Assembly: GCA_963575745.1 (NCBI GenBank) | Contig: CAUYUJ010015704.1 | Location: 79,001-143,000, forward strand | Direction of reading: 5' to 3' | Length of the DNA: 64,000 bases | Origin: Prorocentrum cordatum | Taxonomy: Eukaryota; Sar; Dinophyceae; Prorocentrales; Prorocentraceae | Part shown: positions 10,160-20,051 of the stretch, piece by piece | Layout of the letters: every line of letters begins with the position of its first letter | How positions within the stretch are numbered: the first letter of the stretch is position 1 | Position numbers and translations under genes: made by a program | Notes under the pieces: model-generated | What the model saw: the letters and a program-made list of their open reading frames with translations, nothing else | Told to the model about the DNA's origin: nothing | Database searches by the model: none

Positions 10160-11690
10160 ACACTCGAGGCCCTACACGAAGGGACACGTTACATTTTGCG
10201 AGATGTAAAAACAAACAGGCCGTGCAGAACACTCCTGATCCGTCGTGGGGTTCGTCAGGGAAGTGTCGAAGGGCCGCTCCTCTTCATTGCCATCTATGAT
10301 TTCATTACCCAGGAGATTGCTTCCCAGCAGGTCGTTCAGGGCTTCGAGGGGGTCACCGTGATTTCAGACCCCAACTTCGAAAGGTACAGGGGCAGGGACA
10401 TCTTAGAATTAGAGGTGAATGCCGAGTTAGACGTGTCTCAGGTCAAGTTCGTCGACGATCTCACAGGTCTGGCCGTTTTTGAGAATTATGATCGGATTGC
10501 CGAGTATCTCCAGTTCCTGTTCCGAATGATCAACGAGGGGGGCATGAAGATGAATGTACCGAAACTCGAACTCATGATGATGTCTTCGGGAACGGGGTGC
10601 AAGAAAATCCGAAGGGAAATCAACGCCAAAAGTACGGGGATCCAGATGATTGACTACGAGGGTCGCTCAGTGAAAATACATGCCCAAAGGTCCGTCAAAT
10701 ACCTGGGGGTCAGGATCAGGGACGACAGCTCGATGGGGGAAGAACTACAACAACGCTTGAAAGGAGCCAATGTGGTGCACGGCAGGCTATCCCATAAAGT
10801 ATTTAAAGGACACCTTAGCTACCGACTTAAAATACGGCTTTGGAGTTCACTTGTTCGGTCCATCGCTTTGCGCGCTATGGAGATCGCGGTGCTTACCCAG
10901 TCGGAGCTCCAAAAACTAGAACGCTGGCAAAACAAAAGACTTCGACACCTGCTTCGTTCTCCCGCTCATGTCAAGCACGTCCCCAATGAGGCGATCCGTC
11001 GCAAGGCTAATATCCATTCGGTCTCGTCAACGTTGCTCTTCCGCAGGCTGAGGTGGTGGCAGAGAGTGATTACCCCAGGGCTGGCTCCAGAGGCTCCTGA
11101 GTATGATCCCACGTACGCGGTCAGGGCCGTGATTTTCGGGCGCCTGAGTTTCGAGAAGAGGGTGAACTCCAGCAAAACCGTGGGAAGGGTGGCCCAACTG
11201 GGCCAGGACCTCACTTCGCTTTGGTCGTCGCTCTCAGCTGGTATTCGGGAAGGTGCCCCTGGACCCGAACCTGAAGTGTCTAAACCTTGGCTACGGTGGT
11301 TCTGTGAACTATCCTTGGCTGACCTTCGATTGGCGTTGTCTTTCCAGGCCACGAGCGACCCCACGCCTGCTGGAGGGGAGCGGGCCGATGGAACGCAGTA
11401 TGAGATGCTTCAGTGTCCAGAGTGCGGTCACTTGTGCAGGGGCCCGAAGGGCCTCGATAGCCACAGACGTCAAGCCCATGGGATAGTCGCTAATCGACTT
11501 GATCTTCCTCCAGATTGTTTGAAAAATAAGACATGCCCGTATTGCCAACAGGTTTTCACCAGAAAGGATACGCTCCAACGCCACATCAGTGCTAAGAGAT
11601 GCCCTATGCTGCAGGCATCTGCGGCTCCAAACGCCCATCCAGCCCCCCCGCCAGTCCCAGCAGCAGAGGGTCGTAGTGATGTTCACCCCG
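10160..11690 (+). pseudogene. LINE ORF, second part: RT catalytic core, thumb and zinc fingers
   Basis: This is the same reading phase as the upstream segment, directly after the TGA. It encodes RT motif B (RQGSVEGPLLF, about 10254-10286) and the catalytic box FVDD at 10448-10459, where most LINEs have YADD or FADD. The post-RT region includes YLGVRIRDD, then LERWQNKRLRHLLRSP. Two CCHH zinc fingers follow, CPECG...HRRQAH from 11413 and CPYCQQVF...HISAKRC from about 11534, presumably for nucleic-acid binding. The phase stays open to 12526, but after about 11640 it reads Gly/Arg-rich junk while another frame carries protein-like sequence. The first ATG after the stop, at 10196, is unlikely to be a real start. 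Confidence 0.8.
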
Positions 11691-12437
11691 CTGGCGGAGA
11701 TTCGGGCCAAGAGGCCCGCCGAGCCGGTGGGCGGGGCCGCGGCAGGGGCGGTAGAGGAGCCCGAGGCAGGCGCGGCCGCGGCGGTGCTCCCACAGTTGAC
11801 GATGGCGATGGCCCAGCTGGTGTTGCAACACGAGGACAACCTTCGCAACCAGAGCAGGGACGTGAACATCGTGCTCACCAATCGCGCCGACTCCAAAGTC
11901 CAGATGGCCTTGGAAGCGGGAGTGGACGAGTACAATGCCGTGGGCAAGAAGGAGAGGGAGAAGGAGGACGAGTTCAAGGGCCACCCATGGGGCAAGCGCC
12001 CCGACGCACAGATGAAGATGGTGTTGTACCGCATAACAGAAGCACTGCAAGCCAACGAGGCCGCGGTGGAGGCGGCGATCCAGCAGGGGCCCGACCCTGG
12101 TGCGACGAAGCAGGCCGTGAAGTGCATCGCGGAGTGGAGCACCAGAGCCCAGGACACGACGAAGATCTTCCACGCCACCAGGTGCTTCATGGTGACGACG
12201 CAGGACACCGCGAATCACGAGGTGAAGAAGTGGATCTTCGCAATCTGCCACCACCCGGAGCTCCAGCAGGCATTCATGCAGTTGCGGGACAACGGAGGCG
12301 CCCTCGCAGCAGGGCTGCTGCTGGAGCGCGACACGGCGCCGCGGAGCAAGGCGGCGAAGACCGTCGAGAGGCTCGCGTTCAAGGCGGGCAAGCAGGGCAA
12401 GACCAAGGGCAAGGGCAGCAAGCGCCAGAGGCACTGA
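11679..12437 (+). CDS. C-terminal LINE protein or second ORF, LxLxHED-type family
   Basis: 252 codons, one frame away from the RT-zinc finger ORF. The first ATG that precedes protein-like sequence is at 11679; the frame is open back to 11589. It contains MAMAQLVLQHEDNLRNQSRD, then a charged helical region, HPWGKRPDAQMKMVLYRITE, and a Lys/Arg-rich end (KGSKRQRH) that could bind nucleic acid or localise to the nucleus. From memory, proteins with an L-x-L-x-H-E-D-x-L core are common in dinoflagellate gene sets near retroelements; I cannot verify this here. It may be a separately translated ORF, a -1/+1 frameshift extension of the polyprotein, or the product of an ordinary indel. Overlap with the upstream frame leaves all three open. 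Confidence 0.6.
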   Translation: MFTPLAEIRAKRPAEPVGGAAAGAVEEPEAGAAAAVLPQLTMAMAQLVLQHEDNLRNQSRDVNIVLTNRADSKVQMALEAGVDEYNAVGKKEREKEDEFKGHPWGKRPDAQMKMVLYRITEALQANEAAVEAAIQQGPDPGATKQAVKCIAEWSTRAQDTTKIFHATRCFMVTTQDTANHEVKKWIFAICHHPELQQAFMQLRDNGGALAAGLLLERDTAPRSKAAKTVERLAFKAGKQGKTKGKGSKRQRH

Positions 12438-13390
12438 GGAGGAGGAGGGAGGGCTCTAGGAGCAGTAGCTGCAATCAAACTTTTTTGAGTCAATTTTTTC
12501 GCTCATCTAGAGGGGGTGGCACATAGCGGTTTTGCTGGGGGTTCCCGTGGGCTCTAGTTGTGGCCTGCGGCCCTCCTGGGCCTAGAGGGGCTTGGGGGGC
12601 CGACCTCGCAGTGCCACCCCCTCAGAGGATGGGGTGCGCGAGGTTGGGATCGAGGCGTCTCGCTGGGGCTCAGTGTCTCGGGTTTCGGTCCCGCCTTGTG
12701 CATTTCAAGGGCTCCGATCGATCATCGATTGCGCCGATGTTTTGCACTCGTTTGTAAGCCTCGGTAAACAGTGTTACTAGCCCAACACTAGGCCTCCAGA
12801 GCTGTGGACGAGTGGGGGCAGTGGCTTGAAAGGAAGTAAAAATAGGACCCCCAGGGATGAACACGTTTTTGGGTTCAGGGTTTCGCTACGGCCCATCGGG
12901 CGCCGTGGCGCACACCACGCAGAAGCCCAAGCCGAAATTCGTGGTGTATGCTCGAGGCCCGTGGGGCCGCAGGGGGTGTCGCGCTGAAAGGAGGAAGCGG
13001 TACGGATACCGTTACCCTTCGACTACACGTAAGAGTGACCCTTCGCTGGAGTCACCTTCGGTGCGGGCTCATCGGGGCCCTCCCGATCGCTGAGCGCGAT
13101 GCGATAGCAGCGGCCTGCGCGCTTGGGCTTGGCCCCCTCGAGTCGCCCACAAGAATCAGGAGGGGAAAAAACACACAGACACAATTCTTTACGCTTCGCG
13201 TATCCCCACCAGCCCATCTCACAGCAGCAACTCTTGCGAAGCATGCCGACAGTCGTGTTTTTCAGGCGTGTGTCCGCTTGGCCCCGCATATCTCCCCTGT
13301 TCCTCCTTCCTCCCGCCTCCTTGTACATCCTCCTTGTGGGGGGAGCGGGAGAAGGACGAGGCGGAGGAGGAGGGAGAGAAAACGCTCCTC
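12438..13390. other. LINE 3' flank, no gene recognised
   Basis: There is a T-rich stretch at 12478-12505, then GC-rich unique sequence. At 13191-13225 lies ACGCTTCGCGTATCCCCACC followed by AGCCCATC, which recurs almost exactly at 31134-31166. No credible exon or RNA was found. Confidence 0.5.
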
Positions 13391-13768
13391 GTGATTTGAG
13401 TCGTTTGGGGTTTCTCGTCCTGGTGTGAGTCGTTCGGGCCCTTCTTCCTGGTGTGAGTCGTTCGGGCTCTTCGTGGTGTGAGTCGTTCGGGCTCTTCGTC
13501 CTGGTGTGAGTCGTTCGGGCTTCTCGTGGTGTGAGTTGTTCGGGCCCCTCATCCTGGTGTGAGTCGTTCGGGCCCCTCCTCCTGGTGTGAGTCGTTCGGG
13601 GCCCGCGTCGTGGTGTGAGTCGTTCGGGCTCCTCGTGGTGTGAGTCGTTCGGGCGCCTCGTCCTGGTGTGAGTCGTTCGGGCCCCTCCTTGTGGTGTAAG
13701 TCGTTCGGGCTCTTCGTGGTGTGAGTCGTTCGGGCCCCTCGTCCTGGTGTGAGTCGTTCGGGCTCCTC
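13391..13768 (+). repeat. GTGTGAGTCGTTCGGGC minisatellite with 25- and 28-bp units
   Basis: About 14 units of GTGTGAGTCGTTCGGGC plus a CTCCTCGTCCTG-like spacer. Unit length varies mainly between 25 and 28 bases, depending on whether the spacer keeps a CCT. The first unit is degenerate. The last unit runs directly into the CTTGGGGCCT array. The minus-strand ORF over it (13262-14269) is a repeat artefact. Confidence 0.85.
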
Positions 13769-14005
13769 GTGGGGCCTCTTGGGGGCGTCTTGGAGCCTCT
13801 TGGGGCCTCTTGGGGGCATCTTGGGGGCCTGTGGGGAGCCTCTTGGGAGCCTCTTGGGTCCTCTTGAGGCCTCTTGGGAGCCTCTGGGGAGGCTCTTGGG
13901 GGCCTCTTGGGACCGCTTGGGGACCTCTGGGGGGCCTCTGGGAGGCCTCTGGGGAGCCTCCTGGGGGCCTCTGGGGTCCATCTTGGGGCCTCTTGCGACC
14001 TCCTC
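13769..14005 (+). repeat. CTTGGGGCCT minisatellite, second block
   Basis: About 20 units of CCTCTTGGGGG and variants, contiguous with the preceding 25/28-bp array. Confidence 0.8.
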
Positions 14006-14045
14006 AGAAGCGCAAAGGAACGCTGCCCCCTGAAAAGAACAAATT

Positions 14046-14172
14046 AAGACCAAAACCTTAGTAAACTCAATGATTCTGCTATGAGGGAAGATGAGCGCGG
14101 CCCCCTCAGGACGCCAAAATGGGGCCAAAAACCGTAGTAAAATCAATGATTTCTGCTTCAAAGACGAGCAGA
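14046..14172 (+). repeat. Two copies of an AAAACC..TAGTAAA.TCAATGATT segment
   Basis: AAAACCTTAGTAAACTCAAT (about 14052) recurs as AAAACCGTAGTAAAATCAAT (about 14127), some 75 bases on. A third relative, ending GAATCAATGATTTCGGCCT, lies at about 3914-3945. Each sits next to a CTTGGGGCCT array, so it may be a boundary piece of that family. Confidence 0.5.
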
Positions 14173-14319
14173 GGGGCCAAACTCCCTCCCCCCCTCGGGG
14201 CCAGAATCCTCGTGAGGGTCGTCGTTTTCTGGCCCTCCCGGGAATCGAAAAAGGCCCCCCTGACCCCACCCCGGACTCCCTGTCCAGGTCCAGGGGGAGG
14301 GGGTAGGGGGAGGGGTAAA

Positions 14320-14580
14320 CCCCTTCCCGAAGGGGAAGAAGGGGGTTGAGGACAGAGCGGGCTCTCTAAACCACTCACGCCCAAAGGGCTCCCAAAGGGC
14401 TGGTGGGATTAATCGTCGACTCCCGGGAAAATATATAATAATATGGGACGTGGGGGGGAAGATAAAAATCCACAAAATGTAGGAAGATATAGGGAATAGG
14501 TTTATTTGTGTGTATTTATTTGTGTGTCCTGGGGCCCCTTCAAAGAAACGCTCATGAAGGGTCACTCCTACCCAGGGTCA
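14320..14580 (+). repeat. Dispersed repeat R1, fullest copy
   Basis: The left part (CCCGAAGGGGAAGAAGGG ... CTAAACCACTCACGCC) is shared with 32700-32785. The middle (AATCGTCGACTCCCGGGAAA) is shared with 37405-37440. The right part (GGGGGGAAGA ... CAYAAAATRTA ... TTATTTGTGTGTATTTAT ... GGGCCCCTTCA) is shared with 37375-37510 and 43150-43305. A short piece lies at 40165-40205. The class is unknown. Confidence 0.65.
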
Positions 14581-14984
14581 CTCTTAACGTCTAGCCTGTG
14601 CCCCTGCCTGTTGTTTTTCTTGTTTGGGGGCCGCCTGGGAAGCCCTCGCCTCCACCGCGGATGTAGCCGCGAAGTGTTTGTCCCAACGTACCCCGGGAGA
14701 CGCTGCCCCGTCGTCCTCTTGCACTCTGGGAATATCTGTGTCGGAACTCTCCCTGTATTGCTTTTCGATTGCTCTTAGACATTACCGCCATCGTCAAAGT
14801 TTCTCCCAACCCTTTATTGGCCAACCTTAGGGTGCATGCGGTCGTGCGTGCCCTGCCTGTCTCACCAGTCCTTCATTCAACTGCAGTCTGAATCTCGCGC
14901 AATGGCGGCCCCGATGTGGTGCCTTCGCGCTCGCCTCACACTAAAGAAGCACCGTCCAGTTAGTGGAGGGAGCGCCCAGACTGC
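14581..14984. other. No feature recognised
   Basis: Mixed-composition unique sequence. Short frames exist on both strands but none has convincing residue composition or splice context. Confidence 0.4.
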
Positions 14985-15180
14985 ATTTATACGTAAATGT
15001 GCACACGAAAATATGCCTGTGATGCATATGTATGTATATCTAGATGTGTGAAAGTACACGTACATGTTTGAATACACATACAGACGGATGCTCAGACATA
15101 TCTACATACAGAAAAGTAATTGATTCATAATAGACATGTGTCGACATGTGTGTATACACATATACTCACATACATCGGCG
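14985..15180. repeat. TG/TA-rich low-complexity island
   Basis: Alternating purine-pyrimidine sequence (TATGTATATC, ACATACAGA, TGTGTATACACATATA) stands out from the GC-rich surroundings. Similar islands lie at 19010-19460, 23830-23950 and 25200-25640. Confidence 0.7.
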
Positions 15181-15186
15181 ATCCGA

Positions 15187-15795
15187 AGGTTTGTTCCCAA
15201 CCCTCCTTGTAGTGGGTATTCGTTTTGAATAGAGCACTGTGGTATCCACCTCCCGCCCTCTCCTCCTTTTTCTCTCCTGTGTTCGCGGTGCCCTGCGGGG
15301 CTGCGATCTGCGCAACTGTCGCCACTTTCGTGAGTTCCTGGGAGGCCCAGCGGAGGTACGTCCTACGCGGACCACTTTGAGGCCTCCTTGTCCCCTGCGG
15401 GGCTGCGATCTGCGCAACTGTCGCCACTTTCGTGTGTTCCTGGCCCAGCGGAGGTACGTCCTACGCGGACCACTTTGAAGCCTCCCTGTCCCCTGCGGGG
15501 CTGCGATCTGCGCAACTGTCGGCACTTTCGTGGGTTCCTGGGAGGCCCAGCAGAGGTACGTCCTACGCGGACCACTTTGAGGCCTCCCTGTCCCCTGCGG
15601 GGCTGCGATCTGCGTAACTGTCGCCAGATACGTGGGTTCCTGGGAGGCCCAGCGGAGGTACGTCTTACGCAGACCTTTTTGAGGCCTCCTTGTCCCCTGC
15701 GGGGCTGCGATCTGCGCAACTGTCGCCACCTTCGTGGGTTCTTGGGAGGCCCAGCGGAGGTACGTCTTACGCAGACCACTTTGAGGCCTCCCTGT
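15187..15795 (+). repeat. 103-bp tandem array with a CCCAACCCTCCTT terminal block
   Basis: It starts with CCCAACCCTCCTTGTAGTGG and GTATTCGTTTTGAATAGAGC (15213-15234), the same end block seen at 36835 and 36945. Then come five units of about 103 bases (starts near 15290, 15392, 15490, 15592 and 15695), each with GGGGCTGCGATCTGCGCAAC, TGTCGCCACTTTCG and CCAGCGGAGGTACGTC. Diverged homologues lie at 36050-36395 (inverted) and 37040-37215. Confidence 0.85.
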
Positions 15796-17098
15796 CCCCT
15801 TGGCGCACCTGGCGCGCACCTGGCAGGCACCTGGCGCGCTGGGCGCACCTGACGCACCTGACGCGCTGGGCGCACCTGGCGCGCACCTGGCGCAGCTGGC
15901 GCACTTGGCGCGCTGGACGCACCTGACGCACCTGCCGCACCTGCCGCACCTGGCGCACCTGGCGCGCCTGGCGCGCCTGGTGCAACCGGCACACCTGGCG
16001 CACCTGGCGCGCACCTGGCGCACACCTGGCGCACACCCGGCACACCCGGTGCATCTGGTGCACTTGGCGCACTTGGCGCGCTGGGCGCACACCTGGCGCA
16101 CCTGCCACGCCTAGCGCAGACCTGGCGCACCTGGCGCGCCTGTCGCACCTTGCGCACCTGGCGCACCTGGCGCGCCTGTCGCACCTGGCGCACATGGCGC
16201 ACCTGGCTCACTTGGCGCGCCTGGGACAAGTGGCGCACCTGGCACACCTGGCGCACCTGGCGCACCTGGCGCGCACCTGGTGCACACGCGGCGCACACCT
16301 GGCGCGACTGGCGCACCTGGCGCGCGCACCTGGCGCGCACCTGACGCGCACCTGACGCGCTGGGCGCACCTGGCGCACCTGGCGCGCTGGGGGCACCTGG
16401 CGCGCACCTGGTGCACCTAGCGCGCTGCGCGCACCTGACGCACCTGGTACACCTGGCGCACCTGGCGCACCTGGCGCGCATGGCGCAACTGGCGCGCCTG
16501 GCGCAACTGGCGCACCTGGCGCACCTGGCGCGCTTGGCGCGCCTGGCGCACACCTGGCGCGCACCTGGCGCACCTGGCGCACCTGGCGCACCTGGCACAC
16601 CTGGCGCACCTGGCACACCTGGCGCACCTGGCGCACCTGGCGCGCTAGGCGCATCTGGCGCACACCTGGCGCACGCCTGGCGCACCTGGCTCCCTTGGCG
16701 TGCCTGGAGAACCTGGCGCACCAGGCGCGCCTGGCGCGCCTGGCGCACCTGGCGCATTTGGCGCACCTGGCGCGCCTGGCGCCACTGGCGCACCTGGCGC
16801 ACCTGGCGCGCCTGGCGCGCCTGGCGCACCTGGCCTACCTGGCGCAGCTGGCGCACCTGGCGCACCTGGCGCGCTGGGCGCACCTGGCGCACCTGGCACA
16901 CCGGGCGCGCACCTGGCGCACACGTGGCGCACACTTGGCGCACCTGGCGCGCCTGGCGCATCTGGCGCACCTGCCGCGCTTGGCGCGCCTGGCGCACCTG
17001 GTGCACCTGGCGCACCTGGCGCACCTGGCGCACCTGGCGCTCCTGGCGCACCTGGCGCACCTGGCGCGCCTGGCGCGCTTGGCTCACCTGGCGCGCAT
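15796..17098 (+). repeat. 9-bp GCGCACCTG minisatellite, about 145 units
   Basis: Units of CTGGCGCAC with frequent GCGCGC or ACACAC variants run for 1.3 kb. Because nine is a multiple of three, every frame stays open, giving Gly-Ala-Pro (collagen-like), Ala-His-Leu or Trp-Arg-Thr polypeptides on both strands. These are not treated as genes. Confidence 0.9.
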
Positions 17099-17150
17099 GG
17101 GCTTCTGGGAGGCTCAGCGGAGGCACGTCCTACGCAGATCGCCATTATAC
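17099..17150 (+). repeat. Half unit of the 103-bp array beyond the 9-bp array
   Basis: GCTTCTGGGAGGCTCAGCGG and AGGCACGTCCTACGCAGATC match the second half of the 103-bp unit. The 9-bp array therefore sits inside the older 103-bp array. Confidence 0.75.
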
Positions 17151-17369
17151 CATGGCGCCGAAATGTCCTTCGGTATTGAGTGGTCCTGAATGCAATTGCC
17201 ACTTGTGTAGAAAGGGTCGGGTACGTCGCAGGATAATTCCGATTTGAGAGGCACGGCGCCGTGGAAGCGCTATGCTTGAAGGGCGCGGCAATGCATGCCC
17301 CCTGGACAGGCGAGAGAGCAGCCGCGCCCCCGTGCGAACCCCGATCCCGCGCGGGGCGCGCTCCCGTTG

Positions 17370-17730
17370 ACAATGGCTCGCCCGAGAAACCATTTCTGTT
17401 GCAGGAAGTCCTGGGCGGTCTGCCCATCGGCAGCTCTTTCGGACGAGGCCTGGACCCACCGAGAAACCGTTTTTGATAGGAAGGTCTAGGCGGTGCGCCC
17501 ACGTTCGGTTTCTTCGGACTGGGCCCGAAGACTTCGAGAACGATGCTTTTGCAAAACGTTCTAAACGGTTTCACATGTTCGGGCCGTTCGAACCGGATAC
17601 GAATTTTCTCGGGCACAAGTTCTATGGAATTTGGCCACTTTCAGGTCGGCCGGTAAACTTTTTCGGGTCGTCGCGTGACCGAACCCGAAAGTTTTGTTCG
17701 AGGAAGTCCTGTGCCGCTTGCTCTTTTTCG
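17370..17730 (+). repeat. Diverged tandem repeat, about 76 bp
   Basis: CCGAGAAACCATTTCTGTTG followed by AGGAAGTCCTGGGCGGTCTG (from 17379) recurs as CCGAGAAACCGTTTTTGATA with GGAAGGTCTAGGCGGTGCG (from 17458). A more distant echo, AGGAAGTCCTGTGCCGCTTG, lies at about 17701. Between 17150 and 17370 I see nothing else. Confidence 0.5.
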
Positions 17731-17929
17731 GGTCAGCCACCGTTTGGGATTTAAAGTTTTAAATTGGGATGGGGAACCCGATCCCGCGACCCCGGGCGGA
17801 GGTCAGGCTCTGCCCTTGCATTGTATTGGGCCCCTCCGGCCAAATGGGGCGCTGGGCTGCCCATCGGCGCGCCGACTTTGCCCTCGCGACATCGCCCCCT
17901 ATCCGCCTTCGGGCCCCGCGAGTCTTATC

Positions 17930-18070
17930 TTGCGCGCGCCGCCCCAGATGGCCGCGGCGAGCACGGTGGCAAAATCGGGGAAATTCTCGGATCGGCGCAG
18001 TATACGACCCCCCAGGGCCCGGCCCACCTCGCTGACATCTTCGGTGAATCCCCGGCACCGCGTTCCTGGG
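17930..18070 (+). CDS. Weak exon candidate
   Basis: This plus frame reads GKIGEILGSAQYTTPQGPAH and LADIFGESPAPRSWVS, a mixed-polarity composition with no repeat explanation. It runs into the minus-oriented CTTGGGGCCT array. No acceptor is obvious. This is a composition-only call. Confidence 0.15.
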
Positions 18071-18530
18071 TTTCCAAAGCGCCCAGGGAGGCCTTGAAAA
18101 CAGCCCTGGACGCCCCACCGACAGCCCAAGAGCATCCCAAAACTGCCCACGACAGCCCGTCAAAAGCGCCCAGGGCCCAGGCCTCCAAGAGGCCCCCAGA
18201 GCCCCGGGGAAACCGCGCATGCCTTCCAAGAGAGCCCCAAGACACCCCCAAGAGGCGCCCCGAGCGGTTCGGAAGAGCCCCGAGTCGCCGCAAGAGGCCC
18301 GCATGACGCCCGAAGATGCACCACGGAGGTTCCAAAGGCTCTCCGAAGAGGCCCCGAAGAGACCCCAGGATCCGCTCTGAATTTCCCCAAAGGCTCCCAC
18401 AACCCCGAAGAGCGCCCAAGCGGCCTCCGAAGGGCCCGCATGAACCCACACGAGGCCCCCAAGAGACCCCAAGAGGCCCCAGGAGACGCCCCCAAGATGT
18501 TCCAGGGAAGTTGCCGAAAACACCCCGATG
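18060..18530 (-). repeat. CTTGGGGCCT minisatellite, minus orientation
   Basis: Units such as CCAAGAGGCCCC, CCCCAAGAGAC and AAGAGCGCCC, about 10-13 bases, degenerate. From 18540 to 18990 the sequence is pyrimidine-rich and unique with no gene I can support. Confidence 0.7.
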
Positions 18531-19009
18531 ACGCTCCCGGGAGATTGCGCCGCCCCCTTCTCCCTGATCCCGCGCTCCTCCTCCTCCTCCCTCAGACTGA
18601 ATCGTCTCAGTTCGTTCGGCTTTCGTTCGGACTGCTGTCCCTTCATGGTGTTCCTGGCGTTGTTTCCTTCTTCAGCCCCCTTCGCCCAGCAGCGTGCCTC
18701 ACGCAGTCGTAGGAAACCCAGCGCGAAGCACATCCCTCGAACACATGTTTTTCAGGTTTTCTACCCCCCACGATTTCCTTGCGGCCCCCCTGCTTTGGCG
18801 TGTCCCTGCATGTTTTTCCTTTTCCCTTCCGTATCCCGTTCCACGTCCTCGTTGTCCCGTTTTGGACCTCTGTGACACAATCTGTGGGGTATCCAAATGT
18901 TGTTTGGAGGCCTTTTTGGCCGTCTTGAGGCATTTTGGAGGCCCCAGGGAAGACCAACGCATGGGGGCATCCTACAGCTAGCTCGTAAAGCCGAGCTTAA
19001 ATTCAAGCG

Positions 19010-19465
19010 CGTGCGAATCGTGCTCCATGGTCTTCGTATATGCATATGTTTACCGATAAATACATGGGTGTGCACTGATGAATTCATCGATATACAGTTA
19101 GAAGTATGTATATCTCTGTATTCCAGCATATACATACACCCATACATATGTGTGTGTACATATGCATATATTACATACATATATACAAACGATGGTCGAT
19201 CGACCGATGGGTATGTATATATATATATATGTATATGACCCTCGTTCGACCTATGCATCGATGTAGATGTGCACGCATATATCCGAATGTGTATACAGCT
19301 GTGTCGTCGATATAATGATGGATTTGTCGGTATGCTTGTATATATGTTTGACACCGACATCGGTATGCATGCATGTGTATGTGTGCATGTATGTATGTCG
19401 GAATGGCTTGTAGTTATGTGTATATATATATATATATCCATATCCATATCCATTGCCAACCCTGG
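19010..19465. repeat. TG/TA-rich low-complexity island
   Basis: Degenerate TATG/TGTA sequence with two short pure (TA)n runs near 19215 and 19422. The region 19466-20050 after it holds no supported gene. Confidence 0.7.
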
Positions 19466-20051
19466 TTTCCGAATCTGAGCCCCCGCAGACTCTGGTTATG
19501 AATAAATCCCCGCCTCGCAAACGATGAGAGGGATCACGAGGGAAGCCCAGACTTCCGCTGGTTCGTGTGATCGGGTCTCGAGGCCGACTCCGAGCTCTAA
19601 AGGTCGGTCTTTTGGCCTGTCTAACAGGGGGGGGGGAGGGGGCGAGGAAACCATTTGATCAATACGTGTCTCTTCTGTAGTACAAGTGCTTGTCCGCTCC
19701 ACTTCACAGATTCCAGCAGCTTGTGGATGCGCGTAAGAGTTGCACGTGTGTGTGAATGTGTATGTCGGATCGAGAAAGTGGCAGACTGACGTCAAGGGCC
19801 GGCCATTCATAGTTGGCCTTGTAGTTGCATGTGGCATCACCTGAGAGCAGGATCAAAAGGCAGCCAGATGGTTCAGCTTGCGTGCGAAATGCCACCTGCG
19901 AGCCATCGGCTCAGAAAGCGGTAGGCGGAGGGCAGCATCTGCAGGCAGGCCTCTGTTCTCCAGCAAAGGGCCCCCCCAGCCAGGGGCGCTTCTTCCTCAC
20001 AGGCCTGGTGAGGAGGGGCGGCCTGTCCGTGCCGAGCTGTTGAGCGAATAA

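Larger units (their letters stand above)
7796..12437 (+). mobile_element. LINE-type non-LTR retrotransposon (EN-RT-ZnF), disabled
   Basis: One element-like coding block in this order: AP-type endonuclease (about 8000-8800), reverse transcriptase (about 9780-10480), thumb and connector, two CCHH zinc fingers (11413-11604), and a frame-shifted C-terminal protein (11679-12437). The 3' tail after 12437 is A/T-richer at 12475-12505 and holds no clear poly-A. I found no target-site duplication, so the true ends are unknown. The coding sequence is nearly intact, with one stop codon and one frame change, so the copy is probably young compared with the RT relic at 26480. Confidence 0.85.

Noticed and set aside
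13391-13768. CRISPR-like array with 25/28-bp units
   Set aside because: Units are contiguous with no unique spacers of constant length; the context is eukaryotic and no cas-like genes are present.
15363-17126. Collagen-like Gly-X-Y and Arg/Gln-Val ORFs of up to 587 codons
   Set aside because: Products of the 9-bp minisatellite in every frame and on both strands, with no independent coding signal.
17570-17620. tRNA-like B box (CCGTTCGAACCGG)
   Set aside because: No cloverleaf can be drawn around it, with no A box at the right spacing and no acceptor stem.
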